From Prevotella sp. (GTDB lineage Bacteria; Bacteroidota; Bacteroidia; Bacteroidales; Bacteroidaceae): a stretch of DNA of 64,000 nucleotides. Positions 41,835-50,408 of the stretch are shown here, in pieces (position 1 is the stretch's first letter; every line of letters begins with the position of its first letter). The notes beneath the pieces are model-generated. The model worked only from the letters and a program-made list of their open reading frames with translations. It searched no databases and had not been told where the DNA came from. Position numbers and translations under genes: made by a program. The DNA lies in NCBI GenBank assembly GCA_015060485.1, contig SUYI01000011.1, positions 1 to 64,000 on the forward strand, written 5' to 3'.

Positions 41835-43309
41835 GGAGAATCTTATTAGGGTTGGTAGGTTTAGTAGGGATGGTAGGTTTGGTAGGTTGTGCTGACAAGC
41901 CGCACGACGCGACGAAGGCGGACCAGCTGCCCGAGATTTATCCCGACTATATCGGAGTGACCATTCCTGCCGGTATTGCTCCACTGGACTTCAACATGGC
42001 CGATGCGGACGTCGATTTAGTCGACGTCACCATCCGCGGCAGTAAGGGAGGCGAGCTGCACACGAATGGCGAGTGGGCTGAATTCGATATGGACGACTGG
42101 CACCAGCTGACAGCCCAAAACAAGGACGGTGAGTTGAAGGTGACTGTCCAAGCCCGAAAAGACGGGCGATGGACACGCTATCAGGATTTTTCCATCTTCG
42201 TCAGTCCCTATGCCCTCGACGATTGGGGTGTCACCTACCGCCGTATCGTGCCCGGCTATGAGGTGGGTGGGAATATCGGCATCTACCAGCGCGATATCCA
42301 TAGCTTCGACGAATACCCCATCATGCAGGAATCTGCACTACCCGGACGCTGTTTCAACTGTCACACCCCCAACCGCACCAATCCCCAACAAATAACCTTG
42401 CAGATTCGTGGAGAGGGCGGAGGCACACTGATACAGTTGGCCAATGGCAAACAACAGTGGCTGAACACGAAGACAGACTCGACGAAAGCTGCCGGGTCGT
42501 ATGCCTACTGGCACCCGTCGGGCAACTACTGCGCTTATGCCACCAATTCCGTACACCAAAGTTTCTTCGTGGGCAAGGGACAGCGCATCGAAGCCTATCA
42601 TGCATTTAGTAATGTCGTCGTTCTCGACGTGCGCACCAACGAGCTGATTCTGACACCCGAGTTGATGACTACAACAGATCTGGAAATATTCCCCGCCTTC
42701 TCGCCCGACGGCAAATGGCTATACTATAGCACGTCGAAAGCGTGCAACGTGCCGGCAGAGTACGAAAAGGTAAAGTGCTCGCTGTGTCGCATTTCGTTCG
42801 ATGCAGAAAAGGGCACCTTCGGAAACGCGGTGGACACCCTGCTGAACGGACCGAACGACAACTGCAGCTACACGCTGGTACGCCCCTCGTACGACGGACG
42901 CTGGCTGATGTACTGCGTGACGAGCCGCAGCAATTTCCCCGTGTTCCAGCCCGATGCCGATTTATGGCTGATGGACCTGCAAACGGGTGAGCGCCGTCCG
43001 CTGACGGAAGCCAACAGCAGCGATACCGACAGCTACCATAACTGGTCGGAGAACTCGCACTGGTTTGTGTTCTCTTCGAAACGCGAGGATGGCATGTTTG
43101 CCCACCTCTATTTTGCCTCCATCGACGAGCAGGGCCGCGTAACCAAGCCGTTCCTCCTTCCCCAACGCAATCCCCAAAAGTTCTATGGCGAGCAATTTGA
43201 CTCGTATAACGTACCAGACTTCACGAAGACAAAGGTAGACTTTGACATTCGGGAGGCTCGCGAGCAAGTGTTCAAAGATGAACGCACGCAAGTAAAGGTA
43301 AAAAAGTAA
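41831..43309 (+). CDS. CxxCH (haem-c motif) beta-propeller lipoprotein A
   Basis: A 492-residue lipoprotein (Cys20 in GLVGCADK). The signal peptide hydrophobic core is a translated GGTAGGTTT-type DNA repeat. The family motif LPEIYPDYIGVTIPAGIAPL follows. One haem-c motif CFNCH is at 174-178. The second half is a TolB/PD40-like propeller with YWHPSGNYCAYATN, FSPDGKWLYY, RPSYDGRWLMY and SYHNWSENSHWFVFSSKR. It should be covalently haem-loaded and membrane-anchored in the periplasm or on the outer membrane. Its gene overlaps the DUF6057-like gene by 4 bp, the arrangement seen in four of the five modules. The axial ligand on the far side is unknown; the conserved His in YWHPSG is a candidate. Confidence 0.8.
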   Translation: MRRILLGLVGLVGMVGLVGCADKPHDATKADQLPEIYPDYIGVTIPAGIAPLDFNMADADVDLVDVTIRGSKGGELHTNGEWAEFDMDDWHQLTAQNKDGELKVTVQARKDGRWTRYQDFSIFVSPYALDDWGVTYRRIVPGYEVGGNIGIYQRDIHSFDEYPIMQESALPGRCFNCHTPNRTNPQQITLQIRGEGGGTLIQLANGKQQWLNTKTDSTKAAGSYAYWHPSGNYCAYATNSVHQSFFVGKGQRIEAYHAFSNVVVLDVRTNELILTPELMTTTDLEIFPAFSPDGKWLYYSTSKACNVPAEYEKVKCSLCRISFDAEKGTFGNAVDTLLNGPNDNCSYTLVRPSYDGRWLMYCVTSRSNFPVFQPDADLWLMDLQTGERRPLTEANSSDTDSYHNWSENSHWFVFSSKREDGMFAHLYFASIDEQGRVTKPFLLPQRNPQKFYGEQFDSYNVPDFTKTKVDFDIREAREQVFKDERTQVKVKK

Positions 43310-43329
43310 AAAGGTAAAAAAACAAATAT

Positions 43330-43980
43330 ATGAAACGCATTCTATTTTTCCTGATGGCGGTAGCCGCCATTGCACTATTTGAAAGCTGCCAACGCGACAC
43401 TACATGCCGCATTCATGGTACAGTAGGTAAAGAAAACCTGAACGGCAAGCGGATTTTCCTGGTTCCTCTAACTGGTCCTCAAACGGCAGAATATGTCGAC
43501 AGCGTAGTTATTCAAGACGGAAAGTTTGAGTTTACTACCGATTCGGCAAAAATGTTCAAGATACTGGTCGACTACCACTACCGTATGGGTATTCAGACCT
43601 TGCTGGTTGTGGGCGAGCCTGGCGATATCGAAGTAAAGATCGACTCCGTCAGTTCGGCCCATGGTGCACGACAGAACGACTCGCTGCAGGTGTGGAAAGA
43701 GCTGACCGAACAGTACGCCCACGACCGTGACATGTACAGCCGAACGGTGGGCATGCTGCGGCAGAATGACCACATGGAGGATGCTGCAAAAATAGAAAAG
43801 CAGGGTCACGAGGTGCTTCTGGCCTACAAGAACCGCACTCGCCAGATGGCAGCCAACATGAAAGGTACCACGGTGGGCGATTTCCTGGAGGGAGTATTCC
43901 CGAAAACCTATCAGAAAAAGATGCCCGATGGCAGTATAGTAACCATGGACGCTGACACGAATGAGCCGATTAGTGAATAA
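43330..43980 (+). CDS. DUF4369-like lipoprotein without thioredoxin domain
   Basis: A 216-residue lipoprotein (lipobox LFESC, Cys20). Residues about 25-120 resemble the DUF4369 domain that precedes thioredoxin domains in Bacteroidetes TlpA-like proteins (CRIHGTVGKENLNGKRIFLV, SVVIQDGKFEFT). The remaining ~95 residues are helical and no CxxC motif follows. It lies between modules A and B; its 3' end overlaps the start of membrane protein B by 20 bp. A role in redox or haem handling is tempting, but no active-site residue supports it. Confidence 0.7.
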   Translation: MKRILFFLMAVAAIALFESCQRDTTCRIHGTVGKENLNGKRIFLVPLTGPQTAEYVDSVVIQDGKFEFTTDSAKMFKILVDYHYRMGIQTLLVVGEPGDIEVKIDSVSSAHGARQNDSLQVWKELTEQYAHDRDMYSRTVGMLRQNDHMEDAAKIEKQGHEVLLAYKNRTRQMAANMKGTTVGDFLEGVFPKTYQKKMPDGSIVTMDADTNEPISE

Positions 43981-45718
43981 ATACTGGAAGGTGCTGACAA
44001 CACTGACGTTCGGTGTGGCGGCATTCTTGTTCTGGTGGCTGGTCTACCCCGCCCTGACAGCCTATCAAGAGCAGTATCAGCTGTTTCTGTTGGATAGCGG
44101 CTATATCGGACAGTTGCTCAGTATTCCTGACGGAATGGCTCGCTGCATCGGAGAGTATTTCGTGCAGTTCTATATCAACCACGCTTTGGCAGCCCTGGTG
44201 CTGGCTGTAGCCCTGGTGTTGCTACAATGGTTGACGTGGCGACTGATGGTGGCGGTTAGCAGTACGCAGGCTGATACCCATTATGCACTAAGTTTCCTGC
44301 CTTCACTGTTGCTGTGTCTGTTATTAGGCGACGAGAGCGTACTGCTGACCTTCGTAGTAGCCTTGCTGCTGACAGAATTCGCGATGTGGACGTATGAACA
44401 GATGTCAGGTCGCTGGCGGGCGTGCTTCATGACGATAGCCATTCCTGTCGTTTATTGGTTGGCTGGGCCAGCAGTGCTGATGCTGGCGGCTTACGTAGCC
44501 CTTCGGTTGTGGCAGACGTCGACGTCAAAGGTGTCGGCACTGGGTTGGGGACTGCTGGCAGTAGTCTATGCTGTCGTCTGCATCATCGCCAGTTCTTACG
44601 TTGTCCCCTACCCCTTGGCAAGACTGTTCCGGGGACTCGACTACTACCGTTTCACGGAAGTGTATGCCGTATGGCAAAGTGTGCTGATGGCTGTATGCGT
44701 GCTGATACCCGTCATCGTCAAGTGGTTACCGGCATCGGAAAAGCCTCAGCGGCAGATGATGGCAGGACTTGGCGAGGCTGGGGTTTTGACAGTTGCCTTT
44801 CTGCTGTTACGTCCCGCGTTCTTCGACATCAGGAAATATGAGGTCTTAGAATACGACTATCTGGTGCGGTGCAACAACTGGACAGGAATCATTGCCAAGG
44901 CAGAAAAGAAAACCCCCGACCTGCCGGCGACAGTCTGTGCCACCAATTTGGCATTGGGCATGAAAGGGCAGCTGGGCGACAGAGCCTTTGAATTCTATCA
45001 AAACGGATTACAGGGCCTGCTCCCGGAGTTCGAGCGTAACTTCTCGACCATGATGCTGGTCAGCGAGGTTTATTGGCATTTAGGACTGATCAACACCTCG
45101 CAACGGTTAGCGTTTGAAACGATGGAGGGCATTCCCAACTATGCCAAGAGTTGCCGTTGCATCAAACGTCTGGCAGAAACCAACCTGGTAAACGGCCAGT
45201 ATGAGGTAGCTCGCAAGTATCTGAAAATGCTGGAGAAGACCATCTGCTACAAGAAATGGGCCCAGCGTACCATGCTGATGCTGGGCAATGAGCAGGCCAT
45301 CAACACCCACTCTGTCTATGGCAAGATGCGCCAACTGCGACTAAACGACACCTTCCTGTTCAGCGAAAAAGAGCTGGACAAGATGATGGGCCAGCTGGTG
45401 ATGCATCATCCCAAGAACGGTCTGGCACTGCAATACCTGCTGCTGTGTCCGTTGCTGCAACGCGACATCAATTCGTTTATGAACTATATGACTTTTGTCG
45501 ACGGGCTGAAACTGGGCTATCTGCCCCGCATATGCCAAGAGGCAGTGATCTTTGCCTTTGCCCAGCGCAACCAGCAGCCTCCACAGGGCTATGTGAACCA
45601 GATGGTGGCCAACAGCTTCCGCGATTTCATCCAAGCCTATAACAGCGGTGGAGCAGGCGCTTCCGGGCTGGAGCGTTTCAAACAGACAACATGGTATTAT
45701 TTAACGGTTGGAAAATGA
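43961..45718 (+). CDS. DUF6057-like membrane protein B
   Basis: A 585-residue protein with about 9-10 N-terminal membrane helices (YPALTAYQEQYQLFLLDSGY is the family signature) and a soluble helical-repeat tail from about residue 290 (FYQNGLQGLLPEF, HLGLINTSQRLAFETMEG, NLVNGQYEVARKYLKMLEKT). It shares layout and tail motifs with proteins A, C and E. The start overlaps the DUF4369-like gene and the stop overlaps the next CxxCH gene, so five genes (40.3-47.2 kb) form one tightly coupled operon. Confidence 0.75.
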   Translation: MSRLVNKYWKVLTTLTFGVAAFLFWWLVYPALTAYQEQYQLFLLDSGYIGQLLSIPDGMARCIGEYFVQFYINHALAALVLAVALVLLQWLTWRLMVAVSSTQADTHYALSFLPSLLLCLLLGDESVLLTFVVALLLTEFAMWTYEQMSGRWRACFMTIAIPVVYWLAGPAVLMLAAYVALRLWQTSTSKVSALGWGLLAVVYAVVCIIASSYVVPYPLARLFRGLDYYRFTEVYAVWQSVLMAVCVLIPVIVKWLPASEKPQRQMMAGLGEAGVLTVAFLLLRPAFFDIRKYEVLEYDYLVRCNNWTGIIAKAEKKTPDLPATVCATNLALGMKGQLGDRAFEFYQNGLQGLLPEFERNFSTMMLVSEVYWHLGLINTSQRLAFETMEGIPNYAKSCRCIKRLAETNLVNGQYEVARKYLKMLEKTICYKKWAQRTMLMLGNEQAINTHSVYGKMRQLRLNDTFLFSEKELDKMMGQLVMHHPKNGLALQYLLLCPLLQRDINSFMNYMTFVDGLKLGYLPRICQEAVIFAFAQRNQQPPQGYVNQMVANSFRDFIQAYNSGGAGASGLERFKQTTWYYLTVGK

Positions 45719-47193
45719 TGAGGAGATTCTTGTTAGGGTTAGTAGGGATGGTAGGTTTGTTAGGGTTGGTAGGTTGTGCCGACAAGCCGCACGACGTGGC
45801 GACGGCGGGCCAGCTGCCTGAGATTTATCCCGACTATATCGGAGTGACCATTCCTGCCGGTATTGCTCCGCTGAACTTCAATATGGCCGATGCGGATGTC
45901 GATTTAGTCAACGTCACCATCCGCGGCAGCAAGGGCGGCGAGCTGCACACGAATGGCGAGTGGGCCGACTTTGACATTGACGGGTGGCACCAGCTGACAG
46001 CCCGGAACAAGGGCGGCGAGCTATCCTTTACCGTCTGTGCCCGAAAGAATGGGCAATGGACCCAATATCAGGATTTCAAGGTCGCTGTCAGCCCCTTTGC
46101 CCTTGACGAATGGGGATTGACTTACCGCCGCATTGCACCGGGCTACGAGACGTACAGCCACATGGGACTCTACCAGCGCGACCTGTCGACATTCGACGAG
46201 TATGCCATCATCGAGAACACCCAGATTCCAGGACAGTGCGTAAACTGTCACATGTCGAACCAAACGAATCCTGACCGTTTCGTGTTCCACGTCCGCGGAC
46301 AGCATGGTGCCACCATGTTCCAGATGAATGGCAAGCGTGAATGGCTGGCAGCCAAGAACGACCTGCTGGGAGGCTCGATAGTATATCCTTACTGGCATCC
46401 CAGCGGACAGTACTGTGCTTTCTCGACCAACCAGACGCGACAAGGATTTCACGTGGGTAAAGACGAGAGAATTGAAGTGTTCGACCTGTCTTCCGACGTT
46501 TTCGTCTACAACCCAGCTACCCACGAAATCATTACCGACTCTCTGCTCAGCACCGAAGACTGGTCGGAGAATTCCCCCGTATTCTCGCCCGACGGTAAGT
46601 GGCTATACTACATGACTTGCAAGCAGCAGGAATATCCTGAACACTACAAGGACGAGCAATACAACCTGTGCCGCATTGCCTTTGATGCCGAGAAGGGGGC
46701 CTACGGACAGCAGGTAGACACTGTTTTCAATGCCGTCAGCATGGGCAAGAGTCTGACGTGGCCGCGTCCGTCGTATGACGGGAAATACCTCCTGTTTACC
46801 CTGGCGGACTATGGTTACTTCTCGATTTGGCACGAAGAGAGCGACCAGTGGCTGCTGGACCTGCAAACGGGCGAAGCACGGGAACTGAAGGAAATCAACA
46901 GCCCCAGAGCCGACAGTTACCATAACTGGAATGTCAACTCACATTGGATTGTGTTCACCAGCCGTCGTGGCGACGGACTCTACTCACGGCTTTACCTTGC
47001 TTCCGTCGACGACCAGGGACGCTGGTCGAAACCCTTCCTGCTGCCACAGCGCCATCCCCAAGAGTACGACGAGAGCAGCCTATACTCCTTCAACACGCCC
47101 GACTTCACGCAACGGAAGGTCGACTTCGACAGCCATGCTGCCGCTCACGAAGTCATGGGCGACCAGCGTATACAGACTGCTGTAAGGCCTTAG
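45715..47193 (+). CDS. CxxCH (haem-c motif) beta-propeller lipoprotein B
   Basis: A 492-residue lipoprotein. Start at 45715 (ATGA overlap with the membrane protein gene) rather than 45691; this leaves the signal peptide MMRRFLLGLVGMVGLLGLVG before the lipid Cys21. The haem-c motif is CVNCH (175-179). Propeller motifs include YWHPSGQYCAFSTN, FSPDGKWLYYMTC and SYHNWNVNSHWIVFTSRR. The first ~110 residues after the signal peptide are almost identical to protein A in both protein and DNA, whereas the propeller halves differ clearly. The gene ends 7 bp from the end of the convergent gene C. Confidence 0.8.
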   Translation: MMRRFLLGLVGMVGLLGLVGCADKPHDVATAGQLPEIYPDYIGVTIPAGIAPLNFNMADADVDLVNVTIRGSKGGELHTNGEWADFDIDGWHQLTARNKGGELSFTVCARKNGQWTQYQDFKVAVSPFALDEWGLTYRRIAPGYETYSHMGLYQRDLSTFDEYAIIENTQIPGQCVNCHMSNQTNPDRFVFHVRGQHGATMFQMNGKREWLAAKNDLLGGSIVYPYWHPSGQYCAFSTNQTRQGFHVGKDERIEVFDLSSDVFVYNPATHEIITDSLLSTEDWSENSPVFSPDGKWLYYMTCKQQEYPEHYKDEQYNLCRIAFDAEKGAYGQQVDTVFNAVSMGKSLTWPRPSYDGKYLLFTLADYGYFSIWHEESDQWLLDLQTGEARELKEINSPRADSYHNWNVNSHWIVFTSRRGDGLYSRLYLASVDDQGRWSKPFLLPQRHPQEYDESSLYSFNTPDFTQRKVDFDSHAAAHEVMGDQRIQTAVRP

Positions 47194-47200
47194 GCGGCCA

Positions 47201-48628
47201 TTACTGGAACACTTCAGCGTCTTGCCGCAACGCCTGTTCAATATCCTTGGCATCAAAAGGTATCATGCCCTTCGACAGCTCTGGAGCATTGAACGATTTC
47301 AGCGTATTGTCATAAAACGTCGGCAACCGCTGCGGCAAACAGAATGGCTTATGAGCCTTTCCCTGACGGTCGACATAGCAGAAATAGGGCTTTCCGAAGA
47401 GTCCGTCGTCACGTTTGGAGGCAAAGACAAACCATCGGCCGTTGCTCGACCACGAATGATAGGTGTCGCTGCGGTTGCTATTGACAACTGCCAGCGTGTC
47501 GACAGCTCCTGTCGTCAGATCCATCATGCAAAGGTCCGATTCCTGGTGCCAGATGGGGAAGGTTCCGTAATCCTGAACGGTAAACAGGGCATAGCGTCCA
47601 TCGGGCGAGATGCGCGGATGACAGACACTGCGCGACTGGTAGATGGTATCTACCTGTGTTCCGATGCTGCCCGTCTTTTCGTCGAACGGAATACGCACCA
47701 AGGCATATTGCAACTGTTTCAGTTCCTGAGGCAGCCGCACGTTGCGGGCTACACAATAATATATATAGCGGCCATCGGGCGAAAAAGTCGGAAAGGTTTC
47801 AAGCCGTGTACTGTCGTTCAACAGCGGTGAACGGATGATGCGGTTCTCCTGCAAATCGGCCACATAGACATCCGATTCAGCGTCGAACACCTCCAGTCGC
47901 TTGCCGGCTTTGGAATGGAACGCGGGAACAATAACGTTGGTGCTGAAAGTGATGTAACGGCCTGACGGCGAGAAACCGAAATAAACCGAACCGCTGACCA
48001 TGTCGGCTGTCTTGATGGCCAACTTGCGCAGTTTGCCGTTCTGGTTCAGAAAGGCCCCACCCTGAGGGCCGCGCACATAGAGCATCGAGAGCGAGGGATC
48101 CTGATGGGCCGGCGTGTGGCAGTTCATACACTGGTTGTCTGCATGCTGCCAGTCGCTCAGTGTTCTCTCGTCAAAGTTTTCAACGCAGCGCTGTTTAATC
48201 TGCAGTCTGCTCCATATTTCATAGTCAGGTTCTATCAACCGGTAGCTGAGCCAGGGGTCAACCTTGTCTTCGGTCACATACCAATGAAATGGTTTGTATT
48301 CCGTCCATCGGCCATTCTGCAAGGCTGTTACCACCACGCTGATATCCTGACGTTCAGCCAGCAGCTGTCGCCAATCGTCCTCATCGAACGTTACCTCGTT
48401 ACCACGGGCACTGATTGTGACGTCGCCAGCCTTGACCTGCACAGCCTCCACATCACCACGCAACAGGAAGTTCAGCGGGGCAATGTTCTGGGGGATGGTC
48501 ACGTCACAATAGTCCGGATAGATGGGGGGCAGCGCATCGTTCGTCTGGACGTCCTGCGGCGTAGGCGTACAGCCGGATAGCAGACCCAGTATATTTAGTA
48601 AAACTAGTATATCTAGTATTTTTTTCAT
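47201..48628 (-). CDS. CxxCH (haem-c motif) beta-propeller lipoprotein C
   Basis: A 475-residue lipoprotein (GLLSGCTPT, Cys20), with the signal peptide encoded by ACTAGTATATCTAGTA-like repeats. It has the family start LPPIYPDYCDVTIPQNIAPL, the haem-c motif CMNCH (167-171), and propeller motifs FSPDGRYIYY, ISPDGRYALF and TYHSWSSNGRWFVFASKR. It lies on the opposite strand to modules A and B and follows membrane protein C by an ATGA overlap. Confidence 0.8.
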   Translation of the reverse strand: MKKILDILVLLNILGLLSGCTPTPQDVQTNDALPPIYPDYCDVTIPQNIAPLNFLLRGDVEAVQVKAGDVTISARGNEVTFDEDDWRQLLAERQDISVVVTALQNGRWTEYKPFHWYVTEDKVDPWLSYRLIEPDYEIWSRLQIKQRCVENFDERTLSDWQHADNQCMNCHTPAHQDPSLSMLYVRGPQGGAFLNQNGKLRKLAIKTADMVSGSVYFGFSPSGRYITFSTNVIVPAFHSKAGKRLEVFDAESDVYVADLQENRIIRSPLLNDSTRLETFPTFSPDGRYIYYCVARNVRLPQELKQLQYALVRIPFDEKTGSIGTQVDTIYQSRSVCHPRISPDGRYALFTVQDYGTFPIWHQESDLCMMDLTTGAVDTLAVVNSNRSDTYHSWSSNGRWFVFASKRDDGLFGKPYFCYVDRQGKAHKPFCLPQRLPTFYDNTLKSFNAPELSKGMIPFDAKDIEQALRQDAEVFQ

Positions 48629-50052
48629 ATCTCAGGAGCCTTAACCTTGTCGAAATAATACCAGTAGGTGTCGCTGAATGCAGTACTGCCCCGTTGTTGG
48701 TTGTACTGCACGAAGCGTTGCATCACGTCTCTTTGTTTGACGTAGCGGTGCCACTCTTCTTCTGACGCATTGCTGCCTGCCAGCCAGATGCACAGCGCCT
48801 CTTGATAGAGTTTCTTCAATCGCGGACGCTGCGTGCAGTAGCGGTCGTAGTCGCGCTTGAAGTTTTCGATATCCTTCAGCAACAACGTGCTACAGAGTAT
48901 ATAGTCGAGCGCTACCTCATTGTCGGGATTGGAATCCAGCAGCTGCATCATGATAAAATGGGCATTGTCGCTGGTGCTGACGGTATCTTGCCGGTTATTG
49001 AAACGGGCTTTCTCCGCATAGTAAACTGCCGAAGGGGCATTCCGGGCCCATCCGCGCCAGACGAAAGTCTGCTCCATCAGCCCCAGGAACTTACCGGCAG
49101 CAACGCTGTCACCGCTGACCAGTGCACACTCAGCCAGACGCTTCACCATACGGTTGTTGCGGTTATCTGGCGAAAACACGTTAGCCATCATCGCAGCACG
49201 CTCGGTGAACGTCATATCGCCCAGTGCCCAATACAGCTCGTTCATATTAATGATTGTAAGAAGGGGTGTCTTAGGTCCGATTTTTTCAAACGTGCCAAGG
49301 TAGTTAGGCGTAAAGTCAAGCAGATGGTCGGGTAAATCGCCACGTTGAGCCTGTACAAGATTGTAGAAGAAAAGCATCTGATCATTCCAGCCTTTTGAGT
49401 TTTTTACAAGATCAACAACCTTGTCGTAATATCCGAAATAGTATTCGTTTTCTATAGCAAAGTTTTTCTCTAATATAAAATCTGGCCCTTGTAACTTTTT
49501 AATCTGGGGTAGTCCGAAAAGGAAATAGGCAGGTAGCAGTGCAACAGCCATTAAAGGGGTACAAGCCACCCAAGAGCCTCCTTTGTACACTTTATTCAAC
49601 AACGACACGAGCCATAGCACCATCATCCAGCCCATAATAGAAATAGTGGACGACAGTCGATAACTTACGTCGAAATGACAGACAACCAGAAAAGCAAAGA
49701 GTAAAAATGTTAACAAGAGACGGGGTAGCCTCTTCAACTTGAAATTGCATAGAGCCCGATAAAGTATAATGACTGTCAGCAACAGGCAGACGTTTAATAT
49801 TGTTGCACCTGCATAGAGATAATAATAAAACTGCGTCAGGAAGTCTCCTACTAATCGGGCAACACATCCCGGCTTATCGAAATAAGTACTGATGTATTCC
49901 CACGACAAGAGGAACAGCTGGTTCTGTTCTTGGTAGAAGAAATGGTAGGGGTAGAAATATTGGAAGAATACGAAAGAGCATAGGGTCATCAGCGCAATGA
50001 CTATCCCGGACAAGCTTTTAAGGATGTTGGTCTTCACTATTTCTAATCCCAT
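48625..50052 (-). CDS. DUF6057-like membrane protein C
   Basis: A 475-residue protein with about six N-terminal membrane helices. The signature is YPYHFFYQEQNQLFLLSWEY, then PGCVARLVGDFLTQFYYYLY. The soluble tail (ELYWALGDMTFTERAAMMAN, RLAECALVSGDSVAAGKFLG) has the same repeat character as the others but is more diverged. It is the first gene of a two-gene leftward operon. It may start at 50052 or a few codons later. Confidence 0.75.
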   Translation of the reverse strand: MGLEIVKTNILKSLSGIVIALMTLCSFVFFQYFYPYHFFYQEQNQLFLLSWEYISTYFDKPGCVARLVGDFLTQFYYYLYAGATILNVCLLLTVIILYRALCNFKLKRLPRLLLTFLLFAFLVVCHFDVSYRLSSTISIMGWMMVLWLVSLLNKVYKGGSWVACTPLMAVALLPAYFLFGLPQIKKLQGPDFILEKNFAIENEYYFGYYDKVVDLVKNSKGWNDQMLFFYNLVQAQRGDLPDHLLDFTPNYLGTFEKIGPKTPLLTIINMNELYWALGDMTFTERAAMMANVFSPDNRNNRMVKRLAECALVSGDSVAAGKFLGLMEQTFVWRGWARNAPSAVYYAEKARFNNRQDTVSTSDNAHFIMMQLLDSNPDNEVALDYILCSTLLLKDIENFKRDYDRYCTQRPRLKKLYQEALCIWLAGSNASEEEWHRYVKQRDVMQRFVQYNQQRGSTAFSDTYWYYFDKVKAPEI

Positions 50053-50408
50053 CTCTCTATTACTTTCAGATATTATTGTTCTTATCCTTTTTTTAAATGT
50101 GCTTGCAAAATTACAACATTAATTTGGATTTCATGTGATTTGATTATAAAATTTTTACCAAATATCCTATATCGGGAACAAAAAAGAGATTTTCAGGCTT
50201 TGTCAAATGAAACATTTTCTTTTTGTCGTGTAACACAAATAGCCGCAAATTGCGTTTTATATAATATATGTTACAAACAAGAAAGTATTATATATGTAAA
50301 TAAATTAAATTTGCAGTCAAAATTATAAAATTCACTAACGCGATACAACTAACGTTGGCAACAACTATACATTTTTAATAATTAATTACTAATTAACTTA
50401 ATTTATTT
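50053..50408. promoter_or_regulatory. Divergent spacer between module C and the second susC operon
   Basis: An AT-rich 356-bp region. For the leftward module, minus strand TAATTTTG at 50106-50113 is a fair -7 box. For the rightward susC gene, TAAATTTG at 50306-50313 precedes a ~95-nt leader that carries two ACAACTA motifs (50345 and 50361). Neither has a clear -33 element. No gene is seen. Confidence 0.5.
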
